Shown here one piece after another: positions 48,382-57,501 of a stretch of 64,000 nucleotides of DNA. The notes beneath the pieces were generated by a model. It was not told where the DNA came from, did not search any database, and saw only the letters and a list, made by a program, of their open reading frames with translations. The first letter of the stretch is position 1; every line of letters starts with the position of its first letter. Position numbers and translations under genes: made by a program. Source of the stretch: Arsenicicoccus piscis (lineage in GTDB: Bacteria; Actinomycetota; Actinomycetes; Actinomycetales; Dermatophilaceae); assembly GCF_022568835.1 (NCBI RefSeq), contig NZ_JAKZHV010000003.1, forward strand, positions 310,001 to 374,000. The letters are read 5' to 3'.

Positions 48382-49950
48382 GTGGTCACCACCACCAGTC
48401 GGTCTGTCCGGCCCACCCGGTCTACCCGGTCCAGCCGTGTTGCCGCGGTCGCAGTCGCGGGGGCGCTCGCCCTGGCCGCGCTCGACCCGGGTGCTGCCGT
48501 CGGCGCGCCGTCACCGAACCCCAGCCCCGGTGCTGGATCGGGTGCGGCCTCGGGTGCGGCCTCAGGTGCCGCTGGTGCCGCCGTGCCGACCTTCCCGTCG
48601 GCCGCCGAGGTCCTCGCCGCTCGCGCGGCTGCCGGGGACAAGGCCGGCCAGGTGCGGCAGGCGCAGGCGTCCTACGCCGCCGCGGCCGACGCGGTCTCGG
48701 CCGCCCGCGACGCCGCCGAGCTCGCGGCCGAGGAGTACAACGGGGCCCGGGTGCGGCTGGACGCCTCGACCAAGGCCCTGGCCACGGCCGAGCAGTCGGC
48801 CCGCGCCGCCCAGGCCTCGGCCACCGTCGCCGATCGTGACCTCGGCCGGGTCGCCGCCGACACCTACAGCACGTCCTCGCAGAGCCTCGCCGATCTCGAG
48901 GCGATCGTCTCCGCCGAGGGGACCGACGAGGTCGTCCAGCGGCTGAGCGGCCTGCAGACGCTCGCCGACCTGCAGAACCAGCGGCTGCAGCAGGCCTCCG
49001 CCGTCGCCGCTACCACGTCGTTCACCGCGTCCGCACTGCAGCGGGCTCGCGACCAGCGGGCCGCCGATGCCGCGGCTGCTGAGATGGCCCGCTCCCGTGC
49101 CGCCTCGTCGGCGGAGCAGGCCGAGGCCGTCGCGGTGCGAGCGCAGCAGACCCAGCAGGTCCTGCTGGACCAGCTCGCCCAGCTGCAGGCCACGTCGGTG
49201 GCCGTCGAGCAGCAGCGCCAGGACGGCCTGCGCGCCGAGGCCGCCCGCCGCGCCGCCGAGGAGCGGGCTCGCATCGAGGCCGCCCGCCAGGCCGAGATCG
49301 CCCGCAAGGCCGCAGCCGCAGAGGCCGCCGCCAAGGCGGCAGCCCAGGCGCGCGCGGAGGCAGCTCGGGTCGCCGCGGCGCGTGAGGCCGCCGCCGCAGC
49401 CGCCCAGGCCCGCGCGGCCGCCCGAGCGCGCGCTGCTGACGCGGCAGCCAAGACCCGGGCAGCCCAGCGCGCCCAGGCTCGCGCCGACGCCGCTGCCGCT
49501 GCGGCACGCAGGTCCACCCCGGCCCCAGCGGCACGGAACGCCACCGCGGCGCCGTCGGTACGGTCTACCAGACCGGTGCGGAGCACCCGCAGCGGTGCGG
49601 CCGCCGCCATCGCGTTCGCAAAGGCCCAGCTGGGCGAGTGGTACCTGTGGGGCGGCAGCGGCCCGGACCGCTGGGACTGCTCGGGCCTGACCCAGGGCGC
49701 GTGGGCCGCCGCGGGCGTGCAGCTCGACCACTACACCGGCTCGCAGTGGGCGCAGACCGACCGGGTGCCGCTGTCGGAGCTGCGGCCCGGCGACCTGGTC
49801 TTCTTCGGCGGCAGCGCGTCGAGCATCCACCACGTCGGCATGTACCTCGGCGGCGGCATGATGATCAACGCCCCGCACACCGGCGCGCAGGTCCGGATCG
49901 AGTCGATGTACTGGAGCGACCTGCTGCCCTACGGCGGGCGGGTGCGCTGA
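48382..49950 (+). CDS. NlpC/P60 peptidoglycan hydrolase
   Basis: A 522-residue secreted cell-wall hydrolase. It has a signal peptide (residues ~18-42), a low-complexity linker, then a long Ala/Arg/Gln/Glu-rich coiled-coil region (~75-385) as in RipA/PcsB-type proteins. The C-terminal NlpC/P60 domain shows catalytic Cys in WDCSGLTQG near residue 433, His in HHVGMYLGGG and the third residue in NAPHTG. It cleaves peptide stems in peptidoglycan and is likely to act in cell separation. It starts with GTG. Confidence 0.92.
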   Translation: MVTTTSRSVRPTRSTRSSRVAAVAVAGALALAALDPGAAVGAPSPNPSPGAGSGAASGAASGAAGAAVPTFPSAAEVLAARAAAGDKAGQVRQAQASYAAAADAVSAARDAAELAAEEYNGARVRLDASTKALATAEQSARAAQASATVADRDLGRVAADTYSTSSQSLADLEAIVSAEGTDEVVQRLSGLQTLADLQNQRLQQASAVAATTSFTASALQRARDQRAADAAAAEMARSRAASSAEQAEAVAVRAQQTQQVLLDQLAQLQATSVAVEQQRQDGLRAEAARRAAEERARIEAARQAEIARKAAAAEAAAKAAAQARAEAARVAAAREAAAAAAQARAAARARAADAAAKTRAAQRAQARADAAAAAARRSTPAPAARNATAAPSVRSTRPVRSTRSGAAAAIAFAKAQLGEWYLWGGSGPDRWDCSGLTQGAWAAAGVQLDHYTGSQWAQTDRVPLSELRPGDLVFFGGSASSIHHVGMYLGGGMMINAPHTGAQVRIESMYWSDLLPYGGRVR

Positions 49951-50022
49951 CCGCTGGTCTGGTGGTCTGCGCGGGGTGCCGCGAGGGGCCCGTGCCGGGT
50001 GGTGACGAGGTGGTTGGCGACC

Positions 50023-50040
50023 GAGATGGTGGTTGGCCAC
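50023..50040. repeat. Left copy of the GAGATGGTGGTTGGCCAC repeat
   Basis: This 18-base word is repeated exactly at 51796-51813 on the other side of the IS5 element; GAGGTGGTTGGCGACC at 50008 is a degenerate third copy. The IS5-family element inserted at a CTAG between the two copies. Confidence 0.7.
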
Positions 50041-50043
50041 GGT

Positions 50044-50283
50044 CTAGGGCGTGTCTGACAATTCGGCGGGCTGCAGGTCGTGGTCTTCGTAGCGGAGTAG
50101 GTCGCCGGGTTGGCAGTCGAGGACTCGGCATATCGCGTCGAGTGTTGCGAAGCGAACGGCTTTCGCGCGTCCGTTCTTGAGGACTGCGACGTTCGCTGGG
50201 GTGATACCGATGGCGTCTGCGAAGTCGCCGACGCTCATTCCGCGTTCGGTGAGCATGCGGTCGATCGTGATGCGGATGGTCAT
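50044..50283 (-). CDS. XRE-family helix-turn-helix regulator, passenger in an IS5-family element
   Basis: A 79-residue Cro/C1-type DNA-binding protein with the helix-turn-helix ADAIGITPANVAVLKNGRA and CRVLDCQPGDLLRYE, like YozG-type partners of DUF2975 proteins. The ATG overlaps the DUF2975 stop (TGATG). Its final codons (SDTP) run through the left inverted repeat of the IS, and the TAG stop is part of the CTAG target duplication. The IS boundary therefore supplies the end of the gene. Confidence 0.88.
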   Translation of the reverse strand: MTIRITIDRMLTERGMSVGDFADAIGITPANVAVLKNGRAKAVRFATLDAICRVLDCQPGDLLRYEDHDLQPAELSDTP

Positions 50284-50777
50284 CACACGACCTCGTCCAG
50301 TTCGGCGCGCATCGCGATGGCGTTTCGTAGGAGGGAGCGCAGAACGAGGGTGATGCAAGCGATCGCGATGAGGGTGAGGCAGGCCATCGCCTGGACGAGG
50401 GCGAGGAACGGGCTCCCGGCCTGGCCGGTGCTGATCACGACGAATCCCGTGACGATCAGCACGACGGCGCACCCGACGGTGACCACGAGCACATCGACCC
50501 AGAGCAAGGACGGACGTGTGAGCATGGTGCCGCTGTAGATGCGGTGCACCAGGAGCGCGACCATGGCGAGGGCGATGAGGCCGAGGAGGGTGAGGGTGAT
50601 CGCGATTGCGAGGAGCGGTTCGCGGAGGTCTGCGTACTCGGGAAGGCTGGTCGCGACGTTCGCGGAGAAGCTGGGTAGGAGCGCGATCGCGCCGAGGCCG
50701 ACGAGGAACAGGATCCCAAGGAGTGCTTCGGTGGCGATGACGAGAGCGAGTGGCGGGCGAGGGAGGTCGAGATTCAT
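50283..50777 (-). CDS. DUF2975 membrane protein, passenger in an IS5-family element
   Basis: A 164-residue protein with four hydrophobic segments (about residues 12-35, 52-78, 90-115 and 122-150), typical of the DUF2975 family, which is usually encoded just upstream of a small XRE regulator. Function is unknown; membrane sensing coupled to the regulator is often supposed. It is preceded by a double palindrome that is a likely operator for the XRE protein. Confidence 0.83.
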   Translation of the reverse strand: MNLDLPRPPLALVIATEALLGILFLVGLGAIALLPSFSANVATSLPEYADLREPLLAIAITLTLLGLIALAMVALLVHRIYSGTMLTRPSLLWVDVLVVTVGCAVVLIVTGFVVISTGQAGSPFLALVQAMACLTLIAIACITLVLRSLLRNAIAMRAELDEVV

Positions 50778-50778
50778 G

Positions 50779-50805
50779 TATCGAGTCTCGATAGATACCT
50801 ATCGA
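50779..50805 (-). promoter_or_regulatory. Two overlapping palindromes upstream of the passenger operon
   Basis: TATCGAGTCTCGATA (50779-50793, perfect around a central T) overlaps TCGATAGATACCTATCGA (50788-50805, perfect 7-bp arms). A TTGACT -35-like hexamer lies at 50806-50811 on the minus strand. This is the expected place for XRE autoregulation. Confidence 0.65.
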
Positions 50806-50824
50806 AAGTCAATAGATGCATTGA

Positions 50825-51740
50825 TCATGATGCAGCAGGCCCTTGCGGAGTCGCCGCGATGAGCAGTCGAGACCACGCGATGACCGCGTTCAGGACGACG
50901 GCACCGCGGTAGACCACGGCGTGCTTGTCGTAGCGGGTCGCAAGACCGCGCCACTGTTTGAGGTGACAGTAGCTGCGTTCGATAACATTCCGGTTCTTGT
51001 AGTCCGCGGCGTCGAGCCCGACCGGGCGCCCGCCACGTGACCCGCGCCGCTTGCGATGACCCTTCTGGTCGTCGGGCTCAGGGATCACAGCCTTGACCTT
51101 GCGGGAGCGGAGATGGCTGCGTATCGCGCGGGAGGAGTACGCCTTGTCGCCGCGGACCGCGTCAGGGCGGGTCCGCGGCCGGCCCGTATCACGGCCGACC
51201 CGCAGCTGCGCCATCAGCGGCAAGAACATCGGCGAATCGCCCGCTTGCCCCGGCGTGATCAGCGTCACCAGCGGGAGCCCGTTGCCGTCCACGAGCTGGT
51301 GGATCTTCGTCGACAGCCCACCGCGGGAGCGGCCGATGCCATGGTCGGGCGGCTCGACCCGTGGATTCGTGTAATTCGATCCAGCCCCCTGTGAGGCGGG
51401 TCGTGTTCGTCGCGTGCTGATGCGCACGCGCGATCGTGGAATCCACCGACAGCGACCAGTCGATCAAACCCGCCGCGTCCGCGGCTGCGGCGAGCTTGTC
51501 GAGCACCTTGTCCCAGGTTCCGTCCGATGCCATCCGGTGATGCCATGTCCACACCGTCTGCCACGGACCGAACACCTCAGGCAGGTCACGCCAGGCGATC
51601 CCAGTCCGATACCGGTAGACGATCCCCTCAACCATCTGGCGGGCATCCGCGAACGGCCTGCCCTTCCGGCCCGTCGGCCGCGGCAACATCCCCTCGATCA
51701 ACGACCACTGGGCATCCGACAGGATCTGAAACCGCGACAC
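50825..51740 (-). CDS. IS5-family transposase in two overlapping frames
   Basis: The first frame starts with GTG at 51740, and the second frame ends at 50825. OrfA gives QWSLIEGMLPRPTGRKGRPF and the first catalytic Asp in SVDSTIARAHQHA. OrfB gives PPDHGIGRSRGGLSTKIH, the second Asp in AVRGDKAYSSR and the Glu in NVIERSYCHLKQWRG. The frames meet near 51390-51410, by a CAGGGGGCT run, and differ by +1 (or -2). This layout is typical of IS427-group elements that use ribosomal frameshifting, so it is probably functional. Confidence 0.87.
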
Positions 51741-51791
51741 CGAACCAGCCTCTCAGCGCGTCCCCGACCTATTTGTCAGACACGCCCTAGG

Positions 51792-51893
51792 CGTCGAGAT
51801 GGTGGTTGGCCACTGAGATGGCTGGTGTAGCAGCCGTCTCGGTGCCGAAGTGCCATGTCGGCGGAGTGGGGGTGACCAACCACCATGTCGACG
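51792..51893. repeat. Intergenic inverted-repeat element with ATGGTGGTTGG arms
   Basis: Arms CGTCGAGATGGTGGTTGGCCAC (51792-51813) and its inverse (51872-51893) match at 20 of 22 positions around a ~58-base centre that contains further ATGGC/CCATG half-motifs. The left arm is the second copy of the repeat found at 50023. It has the look of a REP/BIME-like intergenic element; 51791-51900 has no gene. Confidence 0.7.
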
Positions 51894-51900
51894 CGGCGGG

Positions 51901-52677
51901 TTACCCGGCGAGGACGCCGATCTGGAAGCCGGCGAGGCGCTGGTGCGGCTTGGCGTCGCTGCCGTGTTGGGCGGTGAAGGCGGCCGACCCGTCGGTGCCG
52001 CACAGGCCCTCGATGGGCGCCGGACCGCCCGGGTGGTCGTTGATCCAGCTGGTCAGGTCGTAGACCTTGCGGTCGATCGTCGTCCAGCACGAGCTCGCGG
52101 TCTTGTGGGTCGCGACCTGGGCGAGGGTGTAGCTGGTGGTCGACGCGGCGGCCGTGGGGGAGGCGGTGCCGGTCGGCGTCGACGTCGAACCGCTGGTCGG
52201 CGTGGCGGAGGAGCCCGAGCCGCCGGAAGACGCAGCGGCGGTGTCACCCCAGACGGCCTGCGCGCCGCTGTGGCCGACGAGGCCGACCAGGACGGTCGCG
52301 GCGAGGGCCAGGATGGTCATCACGACGCCGCTCACCAGGGCCACCGTGCCGTGGTCGGTGCGCTGAGCGGCGTACCAGAGCAGCGCGACGAGCATCAGGA
52401 TGCCGGCGACGGGCACGAGTCGATCGGCCCATTCGGCGTGCTCGAACGGCACGCCCTGGTGGCGGGCCAGCGCCTCGCCGGACTCCTTGGCGATCAGGGT
52501 GCTCGCCGCAGCGACGACCACGCCGATCACGGTGGGCCCGGCAGCGCGGCGGCGCCAGGCCGGGACGAGGAAGGCCGCCACCAGCGACAGGGCGCTCAGC
52601 GGCAGCAGGACGACGGCCGCGTGCACCACGAGAGGGTGCAGCGGCAGCCCGAGGAAGGTGTCGAAGAGGGATTCCAT
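51901..52677 (-). CDS. DUF2231 membrane protein fused to a cytochrome-b5-like domain
   Basis: A 258-residue fusion. Residues ~1-145 are four hydrophobic segments of DUF2231 type (LPLHPLVVHAAVVLLPLSAL at the start). A Ser/Thr/Gly linker leads to a C-terminal cytochrome b5-like domain (~185-258). That domain has VYDLTSWINDHPGG (first heme-ligand His) and AFTAQHGSDAKPH (second His). Cysteines in SSCW and CGTD could form a disulfide, fitting an extracytoplasmic location. It follows the lipoprotein paralogue by 12 bases and so shares an operon. Confidence 0.85.
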   Translation of the reverse strand: MESLFDTFLGLPLHPLVVHAAVVLLPLSALSLVAAFLVPAWRRRAAGPTVIGVVVAAASTLIAKESGEALARHQGVPFEHAEWADRLVPVAGILMLVALLWYAAQRTDHGTVALVSGVVMTILALAATVLVGLVGHSGAQAVWGDTAAASSGGSGSSATPTSGSTSTPTGTASPTAAASTTSYTLAQVATHKTASSCWTTIDRKVYDLTSWINDHPGGPAPIEGLCGTDGSAAFTAQHGSDAKPHQRLAGFQIGVLAG

Positions 52678-52689
52678 GTCTGCCTCGCC

Positions 52690-53181
52690 TCAGCCGGAGA
52701 AGGTGCCGATCTTGAACTGGGCGAGCCGCTGGTGCGGCACGGCGTCGTTCGCGTGCTGGGTGTTGAACGCCTGCGTCGCGTCCGTGCCGCAGATGGCCCG
52801 GATCTTGTCCGGGCCACCCGGGTGGTCGCCGATCCACTTCGTGAGGTCGTAGACCGTCTTGTCGATGGCGACCCAGCACGAGGAGCTGTTGTTGTGGTCG
52901 GCGACCACGGCCATCGAGTAGCTCTTGGTGGTCCCGTTCGCGGTCCCGGTGGCCGTCGGGCTGCTGGTCGCCGTGCCCGCCGCCGTGCTCGTCGTCGTGC
53001 CGGTGCCGGCGGGGCTGGAGGTGGCCGCGTCGGTGGTGGTCGCGCTGGTCGTGGTGGTCGGGCCGGCCGGCGCGGGCTCGGTCGTGCCGGCGGTGGTGCT
53101 GCTGCCCGAGCAGGCGGACGTCCCGAGAGCGAGCAACGTGCCGACGACGCTCACGGCGAGCAGGTGGGTGGGGGTGCGCAT
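52690..53181 (-). CDS. Cytochrome-b5-like heme-binding lipoprotein
   Basis: A 163-residue probable lipoprotein: MRTPTHLLAVSVVGTLLALG then a Cys in GTSACSGS. A long Thr/Ser/Ala linker follows, then a cytochrome b5-like domain with VYDLTKWIGDHPGG and AFNTQHANDAVPH as heme ligands, and the same SSCW/CGTD cysteine pair as its downstream paralogue. It probably carries electrons on the outer face of the membrane. The ATG at 53181 is preferred as it begins the signal peptide; AGGAAGGA lies upstream. Confidence 0.83.
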   Translation of the reverse strand: MRTPTHLLAVSVVGTLLALGTSACSGSSTTAGTTEPAPAGPTTTTSATTTDAATSSPAGTGTTTSTAAGTATSSPTATGTANGTTKSYSMAVVADHNNSSSCWVAIDKTVYDLTKWIGDHPGGPDKIRAICGTDATQAFNTQHANDAVPHQRLAQFKIGTFSG

Positions 53182-53389
53182 GTTGTCCGTGGTGTCCTTC
53201 CTGGAGCCTGGAGCCTGGCGCGTCGGCGGGGAGGGCTCTCGCGCTGAGAGGTGACGCGCCACGTTCAAACAACCACATGCGGGCTGGGTATGGTCAGACC
53301 GCCACCTGTGAATAGGTCGGCTCTCAATCCCACGTCAGGTCCACGCCAGGTCGCGGTGGGCATGTCAGACCGCTGTCAGGAGGCACGCA

Positions 53390-54157
53390 GTGAACCCGGA
53401 CGACGTCCCTACCGGCTCTGGTCCCGCCCCGCGGGAGGTTGCCGGCCCCCGACTGCCCCACCCCGGGGAGCAGCACGAGGGCTCGACGAGCGGCACGCTC
53501 AACTGGCTGCGCGCCGGCGTGCTCGGCGCCAACGACGGCATCGTGTCGGTGTCCGGCCTGGTCATCGGCGTCGCCGCGTCCGGCGCGAGCCACGAGGCGT
53601 TGCTCACGGCGGGCATCGCCGCCGTGGCCGCCGGCGCGTTGTCGATGGCGGTGGGGGAGTACGTCTCGGTCTCCACGCAGCGCGACACCGAGTCGGCGCT
53701 GCTCGCCAAGGAGCGGCGCGAGCTGGCCGAGGAGCCGGAGGCCGAGCTCGCGGAGCTCACCGCGATCTACGAGGACAAGGGTCTGGAGCCGGCGCTCGCC
53801 GCGCAGGTCGCGGAGGCCCTCACCGCGAAGGACGCGCTGGCGGCGCACGCCGAGAGCGAGCTGAAGATCGACCACGAGGCGCTGACCAGCCCGTGGCAGG
53901 CGGCGTTCGCCTCGTTGGGGTCGTTCGTCGTCGGTGCCGTCCTGCCGCTGATCACCATCGTGCTGCTCAGCCCGGCCTGGCGGGTGCCCGGCACGGTCGT
54001 GGCGGCGGCCCTGGCGCTGGGACTCACGGGCTACACGTCGGCCCGGCTCGGGGGAGCGGCCATCGGCCGACCGATGGCGCGCAACGTCCTCGGTGGACTC
54101 GCGGCCATGGCCGTCACCTATGCGATCGGATCCCTGGTCGGGACCTCGATCGGCTGA
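53390..54157 (+). CDS. VIT1/CCC1-family iron/manganese transporter
   Basis: A 255-residue membrane transporter. The N-terminus has the family motif WLRAGVLGANDGIVSVSGLVIGVA near residue 39 and GALSMAVGEYVSVSTQRDTE near 83. A charged cytoplasmic metal-binding helical region (EPEAELAELTAIYEDKG) follows, then three more membrane helices. It probably exports Fe2+ or Mn2+. GTG 53390 follows AGGAGG. Proximity to the exported heme proteins is suggestive but unproven. Confidence 0.88.
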   Translation: MNPDDVPTGSGPAPREVAGPRLPHPGEQHEGSTSGTLNWLRAGVLGANDGIVSVSGLVIGVAASGASHEALLTAGIAAVAAGALSMAVGEYVSVSTQRDTESALLAKERRELAEEPEAELAELTAIYEDKGLEPALAAQVAEALTAKDALAAHAESELKIDHEALTSPWQAAFASLGSFVVGAVLPLITIVLLSPAWRVPGTVVAAALALGLTGYTSARLGGAAIGRPMARNVLGGLAAMAVTYAIGSLVGTSIG

Positions 54158-54160
54158 GGC

Positions 54161-54682
54161 TCAGTGCGCGTTGGGCAGCGGCCAGCGCAGGGTGTTCATG
54201 TTGGCATCCTTGGCGCGCTGGAAGGCCTCCAGGACGATCTCCTCGGCCCGCTGCCGACCCGCCCAGTGGGCTCCCTCGACGGACTTGCCGGGCTCGAGGT
54301 CCTTGTAGGTCTCGAAGAAGTGCTGGATCTCGAGCCGGTCGAAGTCGGAGATGTGGTCGAGCTCGGTGATGTGGTCCTTGCGGGGGTCACCGGCGGGGAT
54401 GCACAGGAGCTTGTCGTCGCCACCGGCCTCGTCGCGCATGTGGAACAGGCCGATCGGTCGGGCCAGCACCACGCAGCCGGGGAAGGTCGGCTCGTCGAGC
54501 AGCACGAGCGCGTCGAGCGGGTCGCCGTCCTCACCCAGGGAGTCCTCGACGTATCCGTAATCGGCCGGGTAGCGGGTCGAGGTGAAGAGCATGCGGTCCA
54601 GCCGGATGCGCCCCGTCTCGTGGTCCACCTCGTACTTGTTGCGGTTTCCCGAGGGAATCTCGATGGTGACGTCCAGCTCCAC
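54161..54682 (-). CDS. ppa: Inorganic pyrophosphatase
   Basis: Family I soluble pyrophosphatase, 173 residues. It has [17 protein letters not shown] near the start, [21 protein letters not shown] with the catalytic Asp cluster near residues 37-57, and [29 protein letters not shown] carries the C-terminal active-site Lys and Tyr region. GTG 54682 is chosen because it begins the conserved protein and AAAGGGG precedes it. It is divergent from dacB. Confidence 0.93.
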   Translation of the reverse strand: MELDVTIEIPSGNRNKYEVDHETGRIRLDRMLFTSTRYPADYGYVEDSLGEDGDPLDALVLLDEPTFPGCVVLARPIGLFHMRDEAGGDDKLLCIPAGDPRKDHITELDHISDFDRLEIQHFFETYKDLEPGKSVEGAHWAGRQRAEEIVLEAFQRAKDANMNTLRWPLPNAH

Positions 54683-54782
54683 GGTGTGGCCCCTTTGCGG
54701 TGTGATCACGGCGGCGTGTCCTACGCTGCCGACAGTCTTCCAAATGCCATGGTCGTCCGCACCACCAGAGAGGCTGCCCCCT

Positions 54783-56294
54783 GTGCGTCGTTCGTCACTC
54801 ACGGCTGCGGGTGTCGCGCTCGCGGTGGCGGCCTACGGCACGCTCGACGCCTTCGACATGGTCCCGGGTGTGCTGACGATCGACCACGACCCTAGTGCAC
54901 CGGCCATCGCCCGGACGGTCCAACCCTCGGATTCGGCGGCCGGCGGCGCGGGCGGGAGCGGTTCGTCGCCCGGCTCGTCACCGAGCGCTGTCGCACCCCA
55001 ACCCCCCGTCGTAGACCCCTCTGCGGCTGCGCTGCCCGCGGCCCGGACCAGCGGGGTCACCACGGCCGGCCTCGCCCGGGCGCTCGGCGGCCCGCTGGCC
55101 GACCCCGCGCTTGGCCCCTCCGTGGGACTGGCCGTGCGCACGGGTGCCGGCGGCGCGGTCTACGGGAAGGGGGAGGGGGTGGAGCACACCCCCGCGTCGT
55201 CGCTGAAGCTGCTGACCGCGAGCGTCGTCGTGGACACGCTCGGCGCCGACACCCGCCTGCCCACCACCGTCGTGCGCTCTGCGCCGGCTGCGGGGACCGG
55301 CGGAGCGACGGCCACGCCGACCCTCACCCTGGTCGCGGGCGGCGACACCCTGCTCGGGACGGGGGCGTCGGCGCCGGGTCGGATCGCCGGCCACGCCGGC
55401 CTGCAGACGCTCGCCGACCAGGTGGCGAAGGCGCTCGGGACGACCAAGAGGGTCACCCTCGCCGTCGACACCTCGCTGGCTGCCGGGCCGGACTACGCGC
55501 CGACGTGGGACCCGGCCTTCCTGGCCGAGGGGATCGTCGGCAAGGTCGCCCCGATCGGGCTCGGCACGGACCTGGTCGCCGTCGGCACACCTGGCGTGTC
55601 CGACCCGGTGGACCGGGCCTCGGAGGCCTTCGTGGCGGCGCTCGCGAGACGCGGCGTCACCGTGATCGGTGAGGTGCGCCGCGCCACCGCGCCCGCCGGG
55701 GCGACGACGGTCGGCTCGGTCGAGTCCGCGCCGGTGGCCGACCAGCTGGCGGTGGCCCTGCAGCGCAGCGACAACGCGCTCACCGAGGCCCTCGCGCGGC
55801 TGGCCTACCGCAGGGTCACCCCGGCGCCGGGGCGCGCGACGAGCTTCGCCGAGGTGGCCACGTGGGTGCGGGGCCGGCTGGCGGCCCAGGGCTACGACCT
55901 CGCCGACGCCCGGATGGCCGACGTATGCGGGCTCTCGCCGGGCTCTCGGGTCAGCGCCCGGCTGCTCGCGGACGCGCTGGTGCGGGGCAGCACCGGGGCG
56001 TCGCCGGGGCTCGCGCGGGTGGTGGCCGACCTGCCCGTCGCCGGGCTGAGCGGCACCCTGGCCGAGCGGTTCGTCTCCGGCGGGTCGGTGGCGGCCGCGG
56101 GGGTCGCCCGGGCCAAGACGGGCACCCTCACCGGGGTCAGCTCGCTCGCCGGGACGGTCGTGACCGCGGACGGCGAGCTCCTGGTCTACGCGCTGCTGGC
56201 GGACCAGGTGCCGAGCGCGACCGGCACCCTCGCCGCCCGCTCGGCCCTCGACGACGTCGTGGCGACGCTCGCCCGGTGCGGGTGCCGAGGCTGA
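54783..56294 (+). CDS. dacB: D-alanyl-D-alanine carboxypeptidase/endopeptidase (PBP4, S13 family)
   Basis: A 503-residue penicillin-binding protein with a signal-anchor near residues 5-25 and a disordered Gly/Ser/Pro linker. The catalytic signatures are SSLKLLT (SxxK) near 140, SDN in [12 protein letters not shown] near 330, and KTG in RAKTGTLTG near 443. It trims peptidoglycan stem peptides outside the cell. GTG 54783 is preceded by GAGAGG; a TACGCT -10-like box lies at 54722. Confidence 0.92.
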   Translation: MRRSSLTAAGVALAVAAYGTLDAFDMVPGVLTIDHDPSAPAIARTVQPSDSAAGGAGGSGSSPGSSPSAVAPQPPVVDPSAAALPAARTSGVTTAGLARALGGPLADPALGPSVGLAVRTGAGGAVYGKGEGVEHTPASSLKLLTASVVVDTLGADTRLPTTVVRSAPAAGTGGATATPTLTLVAGGDTLLGTGASAPGRIAGHAGLQTLADQVAKALGTTKRVTLAVDTSLAAGPDYAPTWDPAFLAEGIVGKVAPIGLGTDLVAVGTPGVSDPVDRASEAFVAALARRGVTVIGEVRRATAPAGATTVGSVESAPVADQLAVALQRSDNALTEALARLAYRRVTPAPGRATSFAEVATWVRGRLAAQGYDLADARMADVCGLSPGSRVSARLLADALVRGSTGASPGLARVVADLPVAGLSGTLAERFVSGGSVAAAGVARAKTGTLTGVSSLAGTVVTADGELLVYALLADQVPSATGTLAARSALDDVVATLARCGCRG

Positions 56295-56399
56295 CCACCC
56301 GAGGCTGACCACCAGAGGCTGACCGTTGCGCCACGGCCGGCGCCGATCCGTGCGAGGGTGGCCGGGAACGCTTCGGACGATCGCGAGGTTGAGGTGCAC

Positions 56400-57458
56400 A
56401 TGAGCGACCACACGGACGGCCAGGGAGCCGTCGACTGGGACTTCGCGATCGCGACGGGCAAGCGCCTGGTGCCGGCCGGCCCGGAGGTGACCCGCACCGA
56501 GGCGACCGAGGTCGTCGCCGAGCTGCGGCGCTGCGCGATCGAGGCCAACCACCACGTCGAGGCCACCTCGGGTCTGCACGCCCCCGCGAGCACCGAGCCG
56601 GCGCTCGTCGTCGACCGCAAGGGCTGGATCGAGGCCAACGCCCGCTCCATGGAGGCGATGCTCGAGCCGGTCCAGGCCAAGCTCGCCGCCGCCCGCAGCC
56701 AGGACGCGTCGTCGCTCGCGCTGGCCGCCGGGGCCAAGGTCACCGGCGCGGAGTCCGGGGCGCTGCTGGCGTTCATGGCCAGCAAGGTGCTGGGGCAGTA
56801 CGACCTCGCGCCCGACGGCGACCCGCGCCTGCTGCTCGTCGCCCCCAACGTCGTCGAGGTGGAGCGCGAGCTCGACGTCGACCCGCACGACTTCCGGATG
56901 TGGGTGTGCCTGCACGAGGAGACCCACCGGGTGCAGTTCACCGCGGTGCCGTGGCTGCGCGACCACATGATCGACGAGGCCCGCTCGCTCGCCGTCGACA
57001 TGGTGCCCGAGCCGGACCAGCTGGCCGACCGGCTGGCCAAGATCGCGCGCTCGCTGCCCGCCGCCGTCCGCGAGGGCGGCAACGGCCTCTCCGACCTCGT
57101 CACCACCCCTGAGCAGCGCGAACGCATCGCCCGGCTGACCGCCGTGATGTCCCTGCTCGAGGGCCACGCCGACGTGATCATGGACGACGTGGGTCCCGCC
57201 GTCATCCCGTCGGTCGAGGACATCCGGGCGAAGTTCGACCACCGTCGCGGCGGTCTCGGCCAGCTCGACCGGCTGGTGCGCCGGCTGCTCGGGCTGGAGG
57301 CCAAGATGCGGCAGTACCGCGAGGGCGCGCTCTTCGTCCGCGGGGTCGTCGACCAGGTCGGCATGGACGGCTTCAACCAGGTCTGGACGTCCCCCGAGAC
57401 GTTGCCCACCCCCGCCGAGATCGGTGACCCGAAGCTGTGGGTCGCCCGGATGGGCTGA
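56400..57458 (+). CDS. Zinc-dependent metalloprotease of the DUF2342 family
   Basis: A 352-residue cytoplasmic protein of the DUF2342 family (often labelled coenzyme F420 biosynthesis-associated). It contains a minimal zincin motif, HEETH, in [14 protein letters not shown] near residue 170. [16 protein letters not shown] supplies a later Glu, and the conserved end is [16 protein letters not shown]. The ATG at 56400 is chosen; GTG 56394 is an alternative. It usually precedes tilS in actinobacteria, as here. Confidence 0.88.
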   Translation: MSDHTDGQGAVDWDFAIATGKRLVPAGPEVTRTEATEVVAELRRCAIEANHHVEATSGLHAPASTEPALVVDRKGWIEANARSMEAMLEPVQAKLAAARSQDASSLALAAGAKVTGAESGALLAFMASKVLGQYDLAPDGDPRLLLVAPNVVEVERELDVDPHDFRMWVCLHEETHRVQFTAVPWLRDHMIDEARSLAVDMVPEPDQLADRLAKIARSLPAAVREGGNGLSDLVTTPEQRERIARLTAVMSLLEGHADVIMDDVGPAVIPSVEDIRAKFDHRRGGLGQLDRLVRRLLGLEAKMRQYREGALFVRGVVDQVGMDGFNQVWTSPETLPTPAEIGDPKLWVARMG

Positions 57459-57501
57459 CCGGCGCGTCGTGACCACAGCCCGACATGACGAGAGGCTGAG
57501 C

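Larger units (their letters stand above)
50048..51786. mobile_element. IS5-family (IS427-like) element carrying a two-gene passenger module
   Basis: A 1739-bp element bounded by perfect 14-bp inverted repeats GGCGTGTCTGACAA and flanked by CTAG on both sides (50044-50047, 51787-51790), fitting a YTAR-type target duplication. The right end is 33 bases from the transposase start, as normal. Between the transposase end and the left repeat lie ~780 bases holding DUF2975 and XRE genes, which a plain IS of this group does not need. Confidence 0.85.

Noticed and set aside
50825..51740. Transposase of the IS5 element as a decayed pseudogene
   Set aside because: The two-frame layout with an overlap at a G-run is normal for IS427-group elements; catalytic residues are intact in both frames.
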